DNA of 22,672 nucleotides from DATLNF01 sp046590575 (lineage in GTDB: Bacteria > Actinomycetota > Actinomycetes > BP-191): positions 1 to 22,672 of the forward strand of contig JBKJUS010000093.1 of assembly GCA_046590575.1 (NCBI GenBank). The letters run 5' to 3'. The position numbers and the translations under genes are program-made. Position 1 is the stretch's first letter. The number at the start of each line of letters is the position of its first letter. A model generated the notes under the pieces. The model ran no database searches, was not told the origin of the DNA, and saw only the letters and a program-made list of their open reading frames with translations. Positions 1 through 7,172 of this stretch are shown one piece after another.

Positions 1-491
1 GGCGGATCATCCGCGGGGCCGGGCAGATACCGGTCCACCGGGAGTCCGCTGACGCCGCGCTGGCGCTGGCCGCGGCCGTTGCCGCGGTGCAGAGGGGTGA
101 GTGCGTCGTCATCTACCCGGAAGGCACCGTGACACGAGACCCCGACTACTGGCCCATGCTGGGCAAGACCGGCGTGGCCCGCATCGCGCTGGCCACAGGG
201 GCGCCGGTGATCCCCGTCGCCCAGTGGGGCGCCCAGCAGTTCCTCGGGCACTCGGGTCGGCCGCGACTCGCGCTGCGACGCACTAAGGCGGTCATGCTCG
301 CTGGTGCGCCGGTGGACCTTCGGCGGTGGGCCGGGCGGGAGCACACCGCAGAGACACTTCGAGAGGCAACCAACGCCATCATGAGCGACGTGCGCAGTCT
401 GCTGGGACAGATCCGTGGCGAGACCCCGCCGGCTGACTTCTACGACTCCCGCACCGTGGCGCCCGATGGCGCTCCTAGGAGATCGGCATGA
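1..491 (+). CDS. plsC: 1-acyl-sn-glycerol-3-phosphate acyltransferase (PlsC/LPLAT family), 3' part only
   Basis: The reading frame is open from base 3 and the true start lies upstream of the window. The visible part begins RIIRGAGQIPVHRES, matching the GxIPVxR block (block II) of the lysophosphatidic acid acyltransferase family, followed by VIYPEGTVTRD, the block III EGT motif that binds the glycerol-phosphate acceptor, and later GAPVIPVAQWGAQQ, matching block IV. The HX4D catalytic block would be upstream and is not seen. The family acylates lysophosphatidate to phosphatidate at the inner membrane face. The stop overlaps the gpsA start as ATGA, so the two are translationally coupled; GpsA makes the glycerol-3-phosphate this pathway consumes. 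Family assignment is firm; the exact acceptor is inferred, and the gene symbol is the generic family name. Confidence 0.85.
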   Translation, partial: RIIRGAGQIPVHRESADAALALAAAVAAVQRGECVVIYPEGTVTRDPDYWPMLGKTGVARIALATGAPVIPVAQWGAQQFLGHSGRPRLALRRTKAVMLAGAPVDLRRWAGREHTAETLREATNAIMSDVRSLLGQIRGETPPADFYDSRTVAPDGAPRRSA

Positions 492-1483
492 CGCGGGCGG
501 CCGTGCTCGGTACGGGGTCGTGGGGGACGGCGTTCGCCGCGGTGATGGCCGACGCGGGCACGGAGACGGTGCTGTGGGCCCGCCGACCCGAGCTCGCGCG
601 GGCGGTCAACGACCAACATGAGAACACCGACTACCTCCCGGGCGTGCCTCTTCCGCCGTCGCTGCGCGCCACTGCGGACGCTGCCGAGGCACTGGACGGA
701 GCGGACTTCGCGGTGCTGGCGATCCCGTCCCAGTCCCTTCGGGCCAACCTGGACGAGTGGCGGCGCCTCGTTCCCCGGCAGGCTGTCCTGGTGTCGCTCA
801 TGAAGGGCATCGAGCTGGGCAGCACCAAGCGGATGAGTGAGGTGATCGCCGAGGTCGCGGACGTGGAGTTCGACCGGATCGCGGTGGTGTCCGGACCCAA
901 CCTGGCCAAGGAGATTGCCCAGCGACAGCCCGCAGCAACGGTGGTCGCCTGCAGCGATGTAGACGCCGCCGAACGCCTTCAGGCAGCGTCATTGACCAAA
1001 TACTTCCGTCCCTACACCAACACGGACGTCGTCGGCTGCGAGCTCGGCGGCGCCGTCAAGAACGTGATCGCGCTCGCCTGCGGGATGGCTGAGGGCATGG
1101 GCTTTGGTGACAACACCAAGGCGTCTCTGATCACCCGGGGGCTCGCGGAGATGTCGCGGCTGGGCGTCGCGCTCGGCGCTGATCCCCTGACCTTCGCCGG
1201 CCTGGCCGGCCTAGGCGATCTCAGCGCGACCTGCACGAGTCCGCTCTCGCGCAACCGGACGGTCGGTGAACAGCTGGGACGTGGCCGGTCGCTCGAGGAG
1301 ATCATCGGCGAGATGAGGATGGTGGCCGAGGGCGTGAAGTCGTCTCGGTCAATCCTTGACCTCGCGCAGAAGCACGACGTCGACATGCCGATCACCGAGC
1401 AGGTCGTGCGCGTCGTACACGACGGGCTGTCGCCGCAGGACATGCTCCGCAACCTGATGTCCCGCGAAGCCAGGGCAGAATGA
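488..1483 (+). CDS. gpsA: Glycerol-3-phosphate dehydrogenase [NAD(P)+]
   Basis: This 331-residue protein has the usual length for GpsA, which reduces dihydroxyacetone phosphate to sn-glycerol 3-phosphate for phospholipid synthesis. The N-terminal Rossmann motif is GTGSWGTAFA (residues 8-17), with SLMKGIE near 103-109 and SGPNLAKEIA near 135-144. The catalytic lysine is K191 in GGAVKNVIALACGMAEG, followed by NTKASLITRGLAEM of the C-terminal helical domain and the GLAGLGDLSATC segment. The ATG start at 488 overlaps the stop of the preceding acyltransferase (ATGA), with an AGGAG Shine-Dalgarno at 477-481, six bases upstream. In actinobacteria gpsA is commonly found between plsC and ddl, as here. 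Confidence 0.97.
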   Translation: MTRAAVLGTGSWGTAFAAVMADAGTETVLWARRPELARAVNDQHENTDYLPGVPLPPSLRATADAAEALDGADFAVLAIPSQSLRANLDEWRRLVPRQAVLVSLMKGIELGSTKRMSEVIAEVADVEFDRIAVVSGPNLAKEIAQRQPAATVVACSDVDAAERLQAASLTKYFRPYTNTDVVGCELGGAVKNVIALACGMAEGMGFGDNTKASLITRGLAEMSRLGVALGADPLTFAGLAGLGDLSATCTSPLSRNRTVGEQLGRGRSLEEIIGEMRMVAEGVKSSRSILDLAQKHDVDMPITEQVVRVVHDGLSPQDMLRNLMSREARAE

Positions 1484-1487
1484 CAGG

Positions 1488-2729
1488 GTGACTCACCCTC
1501 GCGAGGACCCTGACCTGCTTCGACGTAGGCCCCCGTCGACACGCGCCCTGTCGACGCGGGCCGCGCATCCTCCCGACCCTCCGGTGCCGGCGCAGCTGCC
1601 CGTCGGTCTGCCGGTCTACCGCACCGCGGTCTACCGCTTCGACACGATGCAGGACTACGCCGATGTGCTAGGTGGGCGGACGGCCGGGTACGTCTACTCA
1701 CGTATCGACAACCCGACCAGTGACGCCTTTGCGGCCGCAGTCGCCGCCCTTGAGGGGGCGGAGAGCGGCCAGCCGTTCGCGTCCGGTATGGCCGCGATCT
1801 CGACGACGCTGCTGTCACTGCTCAAAGCCGGCGACCATGTCGTCGCCCAGGCCGCCCTCTACGGAGGGACCTTCGCGCTTTTGTCGACCGTGCTGCCCCG
1901 ATTCGGCATTACCGCGACGCTGGTGCCGTATGGCGACAGCGAGGCGATGGCCTCGGCGGTACGCCCGGAGACCGCCCTCATCTACGCCGAGACGATTGCC
2001 AACCCGACGATGTCGGTGGCGGACCTCCCGGGGCTTTCCGCGGTCGCCCGGGCAGCCGGCGTGCCCTTGGTCGTCGACTCGACCTTCGCCACGCCTGTCC
2101 TCTGCCGGCCGGTGGAGTGGGGCGCCGACCTCGTCCTGCACTCCGCGACGAAGTTCATCGGTGGGCACAGCGACTCTACGGGCGGCGTCGTCGTCGGGCG
2201 GGAATCGCTCGTCGGGCAGGTTCGGGCGATGCGCGCTGAGCTGGGCGGGATGCTCTCGCCGGACGACGCGTTCCTTCTCCACCGCGGACTCCAGACGCTG
2301 CCGCTGCGGGTCGAGCGGCACAGCACGTCGGCGATGACGTTCGCCACCGCGATGGCGGAGCACCCGGCCGTCGCGGCGGTGAGCTATCCCGGGCTCGCAG
2401 AGCATCCCGACCACGACCTGGCGGGCAAGCTTTTCTCGACCGGTGACGCCGGCGCGACGCTCTACGGAGGGTGTGTGCTGGTGACGCCGCGGGGCGGTGC
2501 CCAAGCCGGCATGGCGCTCTGTGATGCTCTTGGCATCGGCAGCGTGGCCACGAGTCTTGGCGGGGTGCACACCGTGGTCAGTCATGTCGCGTCGACGACG
2601 CACCGACAGCTCGCCACCGCCGCATTGGCGGCAGCGGGTATCGGCGCTGCCGCTGTCCGGGTCAGCATCGGTCTCGAGGACCCGGCTGACCTGATCGACG
2701 ACTTCACGAGGGCGCTGGACCTGCTGTGA
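1488..2729 (+). CDS. Cys/Met-metabolism PLP-dependent enzyme (trans-sulfuration family: cystathionine gamma-lyase/synthase or methionine gamma-lyase type)
   Basis: The protein is a 413-residue fold-type I PLP enzyme of the MetB/MetC/MGL family. Visible signatures are YVYSRIDNPT (68-77), which contacts PLP phosphate in the neighbouring subunit, FASGMAAISTTLL (97-109), YAETIANPTM (166-175), VVDSTFATPV (195-204) and LHSATKFIGGHSDSTGG, in which K222 is the Schiff-base lysine. Family members cleave or replace substituents on homocysteine, cystathionine or methionine; which reaction applies cannot be settled by reading. The GTG start at 1488 follows gpsA by four bases with no strong Shine-Dalgarno, suggesting coupling. 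The stop shares bases with the ddl start (GTGA). The roughly 35-residue Pro/Arg-rich N-terminus before VYRTAVYRF is longer than in many homologues. Confidence 0.88.
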   Translation: MTHPREDPDLLRRRPPSTRALSTRAAHPPDPPVPAQLPVGLPVYRTAVYRFDTMQDYADVLGGRTAGYVYSRIDNPTSDAFAAAVAALEGAESGQPFASGMAAISTTLLSLLKAGDHVVAQAALYGGTFALLSTVLPRFGITATLVPYGDSEAMASAVRPETALIYAETIANPTMSVADLPGLSAVARAAGVPLVVDSTFATPVLCRPVEWGADLVLHSATKFIGGHSDSTGGVVVGRESLVGQVRAMRAELGGMLSPDDAFLLHRGLQTLPLRVERHSTSAMTFATAMAEHPAVAAVSYPGLAEHPDHDLAGKLFSTGDAGATLYGGCVLVTPRGGAQAGMALCDALGIGSVATSLGGVHTVVSHVASTTHRQLATAALAAAGIGAAAVRVSIGLEDPADLIDDFTRALDLL

Positions 2730-3817
2730 GCCGCGTCCGCATCGCGGTGATCTTTGGTGGCCGCAGCACGGAGCACTCCATCTCCTGTGTCTCCGCTCGC
2801 AGTGTGCTGGCCTGCCTCGACCCGAAGCGGTACGACGTCGTGCCGATCGGCATTACCCCTGACGGACACTGGGTGCTCGCGTCGGGAGACCCACAGGGGC
2901 TCGAGAGCCGCGATGGCGTGCTCCCCTCGATCGCCGACAGCAGCGGTGCAGCGGTGGCACTGCCTGGCGACCCGGGAGTCGAGGGCCTCGTCGTGCTGGC
3001 TCCTGGCGATGGCCCGCGAACCCTGGCCGGCGTCGACGTCGTCTTCCCGCTCCTGCACGGGCCGTTTGGCGAGGACGGCACCGTGCAGGGACTGCTGGAG
3101 CTGGCCGGCCTGCCCTATGTCGGCAGTGGCGTGCTCGCCAGCGCGGTGAGCATGGACAAGGAGTACATGAAGCTGGTGCTGACTGCTCGCGGCTTGCCCG
3201 TCGGGCCGTTCGTCGTGCTCCGATCCGCTGACGCGGCCGGCGCGGTTGCCGCGGTGGAGCCGCTGGGCTGGCCCGTTTTCGTCAAGCCGGCCCGCGGTGG
3301 GTCGAGCATCGGCATCTCGCGCGTCGACGCCCCTGACGGGCTCGCCGAGGCGCTACGCCTTGCCTGGTCGCACGACCCGAAGGCACTGATCGAGGCGGCC
3401 ATGCCCGGTCGCGAGATCGAGTGCGGCGTGCTCGCCGGCGTCGACGGCGGGCCGCCGGAGGCAAGCTTGCCGGCTGAGGTCAGAGTCTCCTCGGGGGGCT
3501 TCTACGACTTTGCTGCGAAGTACTTCGACGACTCGACCGAGTTCGACGTACCGGCGATCCTGCCCGACGACGTGATCGAGCGAGTGCAGGCCCTCGCCTG
3601 TCGGGCGTTCCTCGCCGTCGATGCGGAGGACCTCGCGCGCGTCGACTTCTTTCTCCAGCCTGACGGCGAACTCATCATCAACGAGCTGAACACGATGCCG
3701 GGCTTTACGCCGCAGTCCATGTTCCCCCGGATGTGGGCCGCGAGCGGGCTCGATTACCCCGCGCTCGTCGATCGACTGGTTCGCTCTGCGCTGCACGCCG
3801 GCACCGGTCTTCGCTGA
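2726..3817 (+). CDS. ddl: D-alanine--D-alanine ligase
   Basis: This 363-residue ATP-grasp ligase joins two D-alanines to form the dipeptide terminus of the peptidoglycan precursor. Motifs in order: VIFGGRSTEHSISCVSA at the N-terminus (family signature FGGxSxEHxVS), HGPFGEDGTVQGLLELAGLPYVG, SMDKEYMK, KPARGGSSIGISRV (ATP-grasp lysine and glycine-rich loop), DFAAKY and INELNTMPGFTPQSMFP, the C-terminal metal-binding segment. The length is normal for the family. The GTG start at 2726 overlaps the stop of the PLP enzyme (GTGA), so this is probably the last gene of a coupled plsC-gpsA-PLP enzyme-ddl transcript. It sits beside gpsA as in many actinobacteria. Confidence 0.97.
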   Translation: MSRVRIAVIFGGRSTEHSISCVSARSVLACLDPKRYDVVPIGITPDGHWVLASGDPQGLESRDGVLPSIADSSGAAVALPGDPGVEGLVVLAPGDGPRTLAGVDVVFPLLHGPFGEDGTVQGLLELAGLPYVGSGVLASAVSMDKEYMKLVLTARGLPVGPFVVLRSADAAGAVAAVEPLGWPVFVKPARGGSSIGISRVDAPDGLAEALRLAWSHDPKALIEAAMPGREIECGVLAGVDGGPPEASLPAEVRVSSGGFYDFAAKYFDDSTEFDVPAILPDDVIERVQALACRAFLAVDAEDLARVDFFLQPDGELIINELNTMPGFTPQSMFPRMWAASGLDYPALVDRLVRSALHAGTGLR

Positions 3818-3840
3818 GGTTGCCGCTGGCTGGGCGAATA

Positions 3841-3899
3841 GTCACTTTTGTGACAGTCGGCAGGAGAGGTGTCCGGACGTGTCGAACGTCTCCGGACAC
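3841..3899. promoter_or_regulatory. Two inverted repeats upstream of the exported-protein gene; candidate operator
   Basis: The 107-bp gap after ddl holds GTCAC-tttt-GTGAC at 3841-3854 and a second palindrome with perfect 9-bp arms, GTGTCCGGA (3869-3877) and TCCGGACAC (3891-3899). A weak promoter reading is TCGAAC (3882-3887) with TACTCA (3904-3909), spacer 16, which would put the second palindrome over the -35. A clear GGAGG follows just before the ATG at 3925. Related TCTCCGGACA sequences recur upstream of thiL. Regulatory function is inferred. Confidence 0.35.
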
Positions 3900-3924
3900 G
3901 CTCTACTCAGCCCGGAGGTACATC

Positions 3925-4371
3925 ATGAGCCGCCGCACCCTCGTGCCCATTGCCGCGCTTGGCGTTGTCGCTGCCGCGCTCGGCCTGCCCGCAGAGGCGG
4001 CGCCGCCTCCCATCACCAAGTCCTACTCGGTCAACGTCGTGCCGTTCCCCAACGCGCAGTGGGGCGTGGCCTGCCAGGAGAAGAGTCCGATCCCGAGCGA
4101 CCACCACGAGTCGTTCAAGGCGCCGGCGCCCGGCACGCTCAAGGTCGTCATCTCCGACTTCCAGGGTGACTTCGACGGTGCGATCGTCGACCCCAAGGGC
4201 AAGTACCTCGCGGCCAGCGACAATGCCGCGGCAACGCCCAACACCTCTCCGGGGGTCAAGGAGACCATCACCTACAAGGTGAAGAAGCCGCAGGAGATCG
4301 TTATCCGCGTCTGCAACTTCGCGGCCAGCCCGGCAGCGAAGGTCACCTACACCTTCACCTTCCTGAAGTAG
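3925..4371 (+). CDS. Small exported protein, paralogue A (PPC-like beta domain), function unknown
   Basis: I do not recognise a named gene. The 148-residue product begins MSRRTLVPIAALGVVAAALG and has a signal peptide with probable cleavage after AEA near residue 22. The mature part looks like one beta-sandwich domain similar in pattern to bacterial pre-peptidase C-terminal (PPC) domains: APGTLKVVISDFQGDFDGAI, then DPKGKYLAASDNAA, ETITYKVKKPQEIVIRVCNFA and a final beta strand TYTFTFLK. Two cysteines (in WGVACQEK and IRVCNFA) may form a disulfide. It is clearly related to the proteins at 9122-9583 and, more distantly, 6605-7036. The start is fixed by a GGAGG Shine-Dalgarno about seven bases before ATG 3925; a longer in-frame extension upstream lacks exported-protein features. 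Confidence 0.85.
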   Translation: MSRRTLVPIAALGVVAAALGLPAEAAPPPITKSYSVNVVPFPNAQWGVACQEKSPIPSDHHESFKAPAPGTLKVVISDFQGDFDGAIVDPKGKYLAASDNAAATPNTSPGVKETITYKVKKPQEIVIRVCNFAASPAAKVTYTFTFLK

Positions 4372-4395
4372 CCGCCCGGCTCAGAGCGGCTGGGC
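4370..4395. terminator. Weak hairpin between convergent stop codons
   Basis: AGCCGC at 4370-4375 pairs with GCGGCT at 4386-4391, and an alternative GCCC/GGGC stem exists at 4374-4377/4392-4395. Only nine bases separate the stops of the exported-protein gene and the convergent DUF3515 gene, so this is the only candidate for separating the transcripts. The stem is short and has no T-tract. Confidence 0.25.
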
Positions 4396-4857
4396 CTGGC
4401 GCACGGCATCGGACAGCAGGCTCAGCAGTTCCGCTGGGTAGCGCCGCGGGATCGTCACCTCGACATTGACGAGTGCGCGCGGCAGCGAGAAGACCACTGC
4501 ATCCGGGCGTTCTTCGGCGAACCACGGCACATCGTTGACGGCCAGCAGCGAGTCGCCGACACGGTAGTTCCCGGTGAGCGCGGCGCCGCACCGGACGAGA
4601 ACCGCTGGATCGCCGTACGCCGCGAGCCCAGGTCGGTCGGGCGTCGTACGCCGACGTTTCAACTCGCCGAGCCGGTCGGGGAGCGCGGCGGCGAAGCGCC
4701 GGCAGGAACCCGCCGCGCTCGCCGGTGCTTGTGGATCGGGCACGGCGAGCACATCTGCATCCCGCTGCAGTGCCAGCCCGGCTCCCGCGACAGCGAACGC
4801 CGTGACGACGAAGGCGGCGATCCGGACGGCATATGCCCGTCGGACCCCCGCTCTCAT
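4381..4857 (-). CDS. DUF3515 family membrane-anchored protein
   Basis: The 158-residue product has one hydrophobic N-terminal segment (about residues 12-30, IAAFVVTAFAVAGAGLAL) that anchors or exports it, followed by an extracytoplasmic domain. It fits the actinobacterial DUF3515 family: CRRFAAALPDRLGEL near the start of the domain, then AYGDPAVLVRCGA, and VNDVPWFAEERPDAVVFSLPRALVNVEVTIPRRYP. The two cysteines (SCRRF and VRCGA) could form a disulfide. From memory, DUF3515 genes lie between ddl and thiL in mycobacteria too, matching this neighbourhood. It is 27 bp downstream of the Lrp-like gene on the same strand, so the two are probably co-transcribed. No clear Shine-Dalgarno precedes ATG 4857. 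No biochemical function is known to me. Confidence 0.8.
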   Translation of the reverse strand: MRAGVRRAYAVRIAAFVVTAFAVAGAGLALQRDADVLAVPDPQAPASAAGSCRRFAAALPDRLGELKRRRTTPDRPGLAAYGDPAVLVRCGAALTGNYRVGDSLLAVNDVPWFAEERPDAVVFSLPRALVNVEVTIPRRYPAELLSLLSDAVRQAQPL

Positions 4858-4884
4858 CGACCGTGTGCGGCTGTGCCGACTGCC

Positions 4885-5121
4885 CTAGAGGTGGACGACC
4901 GGGCAGGTCAGCGTTCGGGTGATGCCATCGACCGACTGAACCCGCGCGACGACCAGCTTGCCGAGCTCGTCGACGTTACGAGCCTCAGCCCGCACGATCA
5001 CGTCGTAGGGGCCGGTGACGTCCTCGGCCTGGGTGACGCCCTTGATCTCGGCGATTGCTTTGGCGACGTAGGCCGCCTTGCCCACCTCGGTCTGGATCAG
5101 GATGTAGGCCTGGACAACCAT
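4885..5121 (-). CDS. Stand-alone Lrp/AsnC ligand-binding (RAM) domain protein
   Basis: This 78-residue protein is only the C-terminal regulatory domain of Lrp/AsnC transcription factors: MVVQAYILIQTEVGKAAYVA, then AIAEIKGVTQAEDVTGPYDVIVRAEARNV and the last strand ending TRTLTCPVVHL. The GPYDVIV segment is the core of the amino-acid-binding RAM dimer. There is no helix-turn-helix DNA-binding domain, and the upstream bases show no extension, so it is a natural single-domain form, known and common in actinobacteria. Known stand-alone RAM proteins bind amino acids and may modulate full-length Lrp partners; what this one binds is unknown. It precedes DUF3515 on the same strand, separated by 27 bp. 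Confidence 0.88.
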   Translation of the reverse strand: MVVQAYILIQTEVGKAAYVAKAIAEIKGVTQAEDVTGPYDVIVRAEARNVDELGKLVVARVQSVDGITRTLTCPVVHL

Positions 5122-5171
5122 CTGACACCGCCCTCACGGCTCGTGCTCACCGGGATGAAGAAACGCAGCGA

Positions 5172-5177
5172 AACTTA
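5172..5177 (-). promoter_or_regulatory. Candidate -10 element for the Lrp-like/DUF3515 pair
   Basis: Read on the minus strand the sequence is TAAGTT, a TANNNT -10 match overlapping the DoxX gene stop codon, about 50 bp before the Lrp-like start. The nearest -35-like hexamer (TTGAGC) is 20 bp away, longer than ideal, so confidence is low. Confidence 0.25.
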
Positions 5178-5609
5178 CACGACCGGCGTACGGGCGCGCT
5201 CAACGTCCGGCCGCCGCGCGCCCCGCTGGGCGACCCGGACCGCCCACCAGACGAGCGGCACCTGCACCGGCAGCCGCAGCCAGGCAGCCGTCGCAGAGCC
5301 GCTGAAAGAGGTCGACTCCGGGATACCGCCGTCGAGAGCCATCTGGATATTGGCCGGGAAGACTGCGACGAACAGCCCCGCCGTCGCCCAGCCGCCGACT
5401 CGTCGGGTCCGTGGGACCGCGACCAACCCTGCGCAGATCAGCTCGGCGAGACCGCTGGCGTAGGTGACCGCGCGCGGGGACGGGATGATCCGCGGCACGA
5501 TGCGGTCGTAGGTCCCCGGACTCAGGAAGTGGTTGACGCCGGCACCGGCAAGCAGCAGGGCGAGCAGGTACGGCGATGCAGCGTGCAGCCGGCTGTGAAC
5601 GGTGGTCAT
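5175..5609 (-). CDS. DoxX family membrane protein
   Basis: The 144-residue protein has four hydrophobic segments and the DoxX-type pattern: LLALLLAGAGVNHFLSPGTY, then IVPRIIPSPRAVTYASGLAEL, GLVAVPRTRRVGGWATAGLF and VFPANIQMALDGGIP. The GVNHF, SGLAE and FPANI motifs are typical of the small quinone-oxidoreductase-like or methyl-accepting integral membrane proteins annotated as DoxX or DoxX-like; the actual role of most members is unresolved. On the minus strand a GGGGAG Shine-Dalgarno lies nine bases before ATG 5609. It is divergent from the EamA transporter, and its start region overlaps the only canonical in-frame start of that gene. Confidence 0.82.
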   Translation of the reverse strand: MTTVHSRLHAASPYLLALLLAGAGVNHFLSPGTYDRIVPRIIPSPRAVTYASGLAELICAGLVAVPRTRRVGGWATAGLFVAVFPANIQMALDGGIPESTSFSGSATAAWLRLPVQVPLVWWAVRVAQRGARRPDVERARTPVV

Positions 5610-6543
5610 CGGGCTATTCTCCCCGGGCCAGCGTGAGGGTCGCGGACCGACATGGAGGTGGACGATCGAGCACCGGCTGGCCGGCTCGCTCTATGCGCTG
5701 GGCGCCGCGGTGTTCTTCGGTGCCAACATCGTCACGCAGCGCAGTCTCGCCCGTGAGGACCTGCCGGTCACGACAGCGCTCGGTGTGCGGTTCGGCATCG
5801 CGTCGGGGCTGCTGCTAGCCGTCCTCGCCCTGCGGCGGGAGCCACTTCGGCCGGCAGCCGGTGAGCGACTCCGTGCGGCCCTGCTCGGCATCTTCGGGTA
5901 CGCCGCTGAGGCGGGTGTCTTCTACCTCGCGCTCGGCCGTGGCAGCGCTGGCGCGGTCGCGTTGCTCTTCTACGCCTACCCGTGTCTGGTCGTGCTGATC
6001 GAGGTGGCTCTTCGCGAAGTGGCGCTGTCCGTCCGCCTGCTGGTCGCGCTGGGGTTGGCCAGCCTCGGGGCGGTGCTAGTCGTCGTCGCCGGCGATGCCA
6101 TCTCGATCTCCGCGACTGGCGTTGCTCTGGCCCTGGCCTCGGCAACCTGCTTCTCGGTCTATCTCGTCGTGAGCAACCGGCTCATCCGGCGCAGTCCGGC
6201 GCGGGCCACCGGCGCGTGGGTGGCAGGGGGTGCGTCCCTGTCCTTGCTGGCGGTCGGCGCGGCGACCGTTGGCGTCTCAGTGCCCCGTGATTCGGTCGTC
6301 CGGCTGTTGTTCAGCGGACTGACGACAGCAGCCGCGCTCGCCCTGCTCTACGCTGCGTTGCCGCTCCTCGGCGCCGGGCCGACGGCTGTGGTCATGACGA
6401 TGGAGGCCTTCGTCGCGGTGCTGCTCGGGGCAGTGGTCCTTGGTGAAGCGGTCGTCGCGGCGCAGGTGCTTGGTGGCGTCGGCATCCTCGCGGGTGCCGC
6501 ACTCATCGCGACCGGCACAACCAAGGCTCCGCCGATCCCCTGA
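5602..6543 (+). CDS. EamA/DMT superfamily transporter (ten-TM permease)
   Basis: The frame encodes two EamA repeats of about five transmembrane helices each. The first runs from RLAGSLYALGAAVFFGANIV through FYAYPCLVVLIEVALRE. The second runs from SATGVALALASATCFSVYLV through EAFVAVLLGAVVLGEAVVAA. Members move metabolites or amino acids across the membrane; the substrate cannot be inferred. The start is uncertain. GTG 5602 is the only ATG/GTG/TTG in frame before TM1, but it lacks a Shine-Dalgarno and adds about 21 unusual residues. A strong GGAGG (5654-5658) sits six bases before an in-frame ATC at 5665, which would give a normal family N-terminus (see findings). Transcription ends at the hairpin 6552-6591. 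Confidence 0.85.
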   Translation: MVIGLFSPGQREGRGPTWRWTIEHRLAGSLYALGAAVFFGANIVTQRSLAREDLPVTTALGVRFGIASGLLLAVLALRREPLRPAAGERLRAALLGIFGYAAEAGVFYLALGRGSAGAVALLFYAYPCLVVLIEVALREVALSVRLLVALGLASLGAVLVVVAGDAISISATGVALALASATCFSVYLVVSNRLIRRSPARATGAWVAGGASLSLLAVGAATVGVSVPRDSVVRLLFSGLTTAAALALLYAALPLLGAGPTAVVMTMEAFVAVLLGAVVLGEAVVAAQVLGGVGILAGAALIATGTTKAPPIP

Positions 6544-6551
6544 CCGCGATG

Positions 6552-6591
6552 CGAAGAAGCCCCGCCGAGTGGACTCGGCGGGGCTTCTTCG
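6552..6591. terminator. Strong bidirectional hairpin terminator
   Basis: An 18-bp perfect stem (6552-6569 with 6574-6591) with a TGGA loop lies between the convergent EamA transporter gene and the exported-protein gene at 6605-7036. The stem starts with GAAGAAG and ends with CTTCTTC, so either strand reads pyrimidine-rich after a GC core. It should stop both transcripts. Confidence 0.8.
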
Positions 6592-6604
6592 AAGTCGGGA
6601 GGGG

Positions 6605-7036
6605 CTACTTCTTGGCCGGCGTGTACGTCCACTTCATCTGGCAGGTGGGCGTCCCGGCGAAGTTGTTGGACGCGAGGGTGTACTTGCCCGCGGTCTTGAT
6701 CTTGACCTTGACCGTCTCGATGGTCTCCGGGGTGCCTCCGTCGGTGCAGCCGAGCATGCGACCCTTGCTGTCCAGGATCGCGACCGACCAGTCGAGGGCG
6801 GTGGTCGAGACCATCTTCAGCTCCAGCGTGCCGGGACCCTTGATGTCGACGATCTTCGAGTGGCGCGACTGCGGGATGGTCGGGACGCAGGTGGTGCCGG
6901 CGATGGGGGTGGGGTCGGGTACGGCGGGGCCGGCTGTGTAGGTCTCGCCTTCAGGGGCCAGCGGCGCGGCTCCGGCGGGCAGCGTCAGTGCGGCCGCTGC
7001 GGCGGCGGTGATCGCGAGGACGAAAGTGCGCTTCAT
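6605..7036 (-). CDS. Small exported protein, paralogue B (PPC-like beta domain), function unknown
   Basis: The 143-residue protein starts MKRTFVLAITAAAAAALTLP with a signal peptide cleaved probably after AGA near residue 23. The mature domain shows the same strand pattern as the proteins at 3925-4371 and 9122-9583: IKGPGTLELKMVS, DWSVAILDSKGRMLGC, TVKVKIKTAGKYTLASNNFAG and the final strand MKWTYTPAKK. It has three cysteines, in TTCVPT, LGCTDG and PTCQMK, so its cysteine pattern differs from the other two. An AAGGGG Shine-Dalgarno precedes ATG 7036 on the minus strand. Its 3' end faces the EamA transporter gene across a strong terminator. I cannot assign a function; the export, small size and single beta domain suggest a surface or secreted binding module. 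Confidence 0.83.
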   Translation of the reverse strand: MKRTFVLAITAAAAAALTLPAGAAPLAPEGETYTAGPAVPDPTPIAGTTCVPTIPQSRHSKIVDIKGPGTLELKMVSTTALDWSVAILDSKGRMLGCTDGGTPETIETVKVKIKTAGKYTLASNNFAGTPTCQMKWTYTPAKK

Positions 7037-7100
7037 GTGGTGGACCCCTTGTCGGCAGTGGGCGGTGCGTTGTAGTCAGCAACGATGGACGTGCTGCGCC

Positions 7101-7111
7101 GTGACGGTCAC
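7101..7111. promoter_or_regulatory. Palindrome GTGAC-g-GTCAC between exported-protein gene and thiL
   Basis: A perfect 5-bp inverted repeat around one base lies about 65 bp upstream of the exported-protein start (minus strand). It uses the same half-sites as GTCAC-tttt-GTGAC upstream of the paralogue at 3925, but in the opposite arrangement. A regulator site is possible but unproven. Confidence 0.25.
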
Positions 7112-7172
7112 CGCGCCGAATTTCGCGTGTAGCAGAGGACTTCGACCGAACCAGACAGACTCCTGCTGGCCC

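Noticed and set aside
5652..5664. ATG 5652 as the EamA start
   Set aside because: It is out of frame with the transporter; using it would require a frameshift, which I cannot verify from sequence alone.
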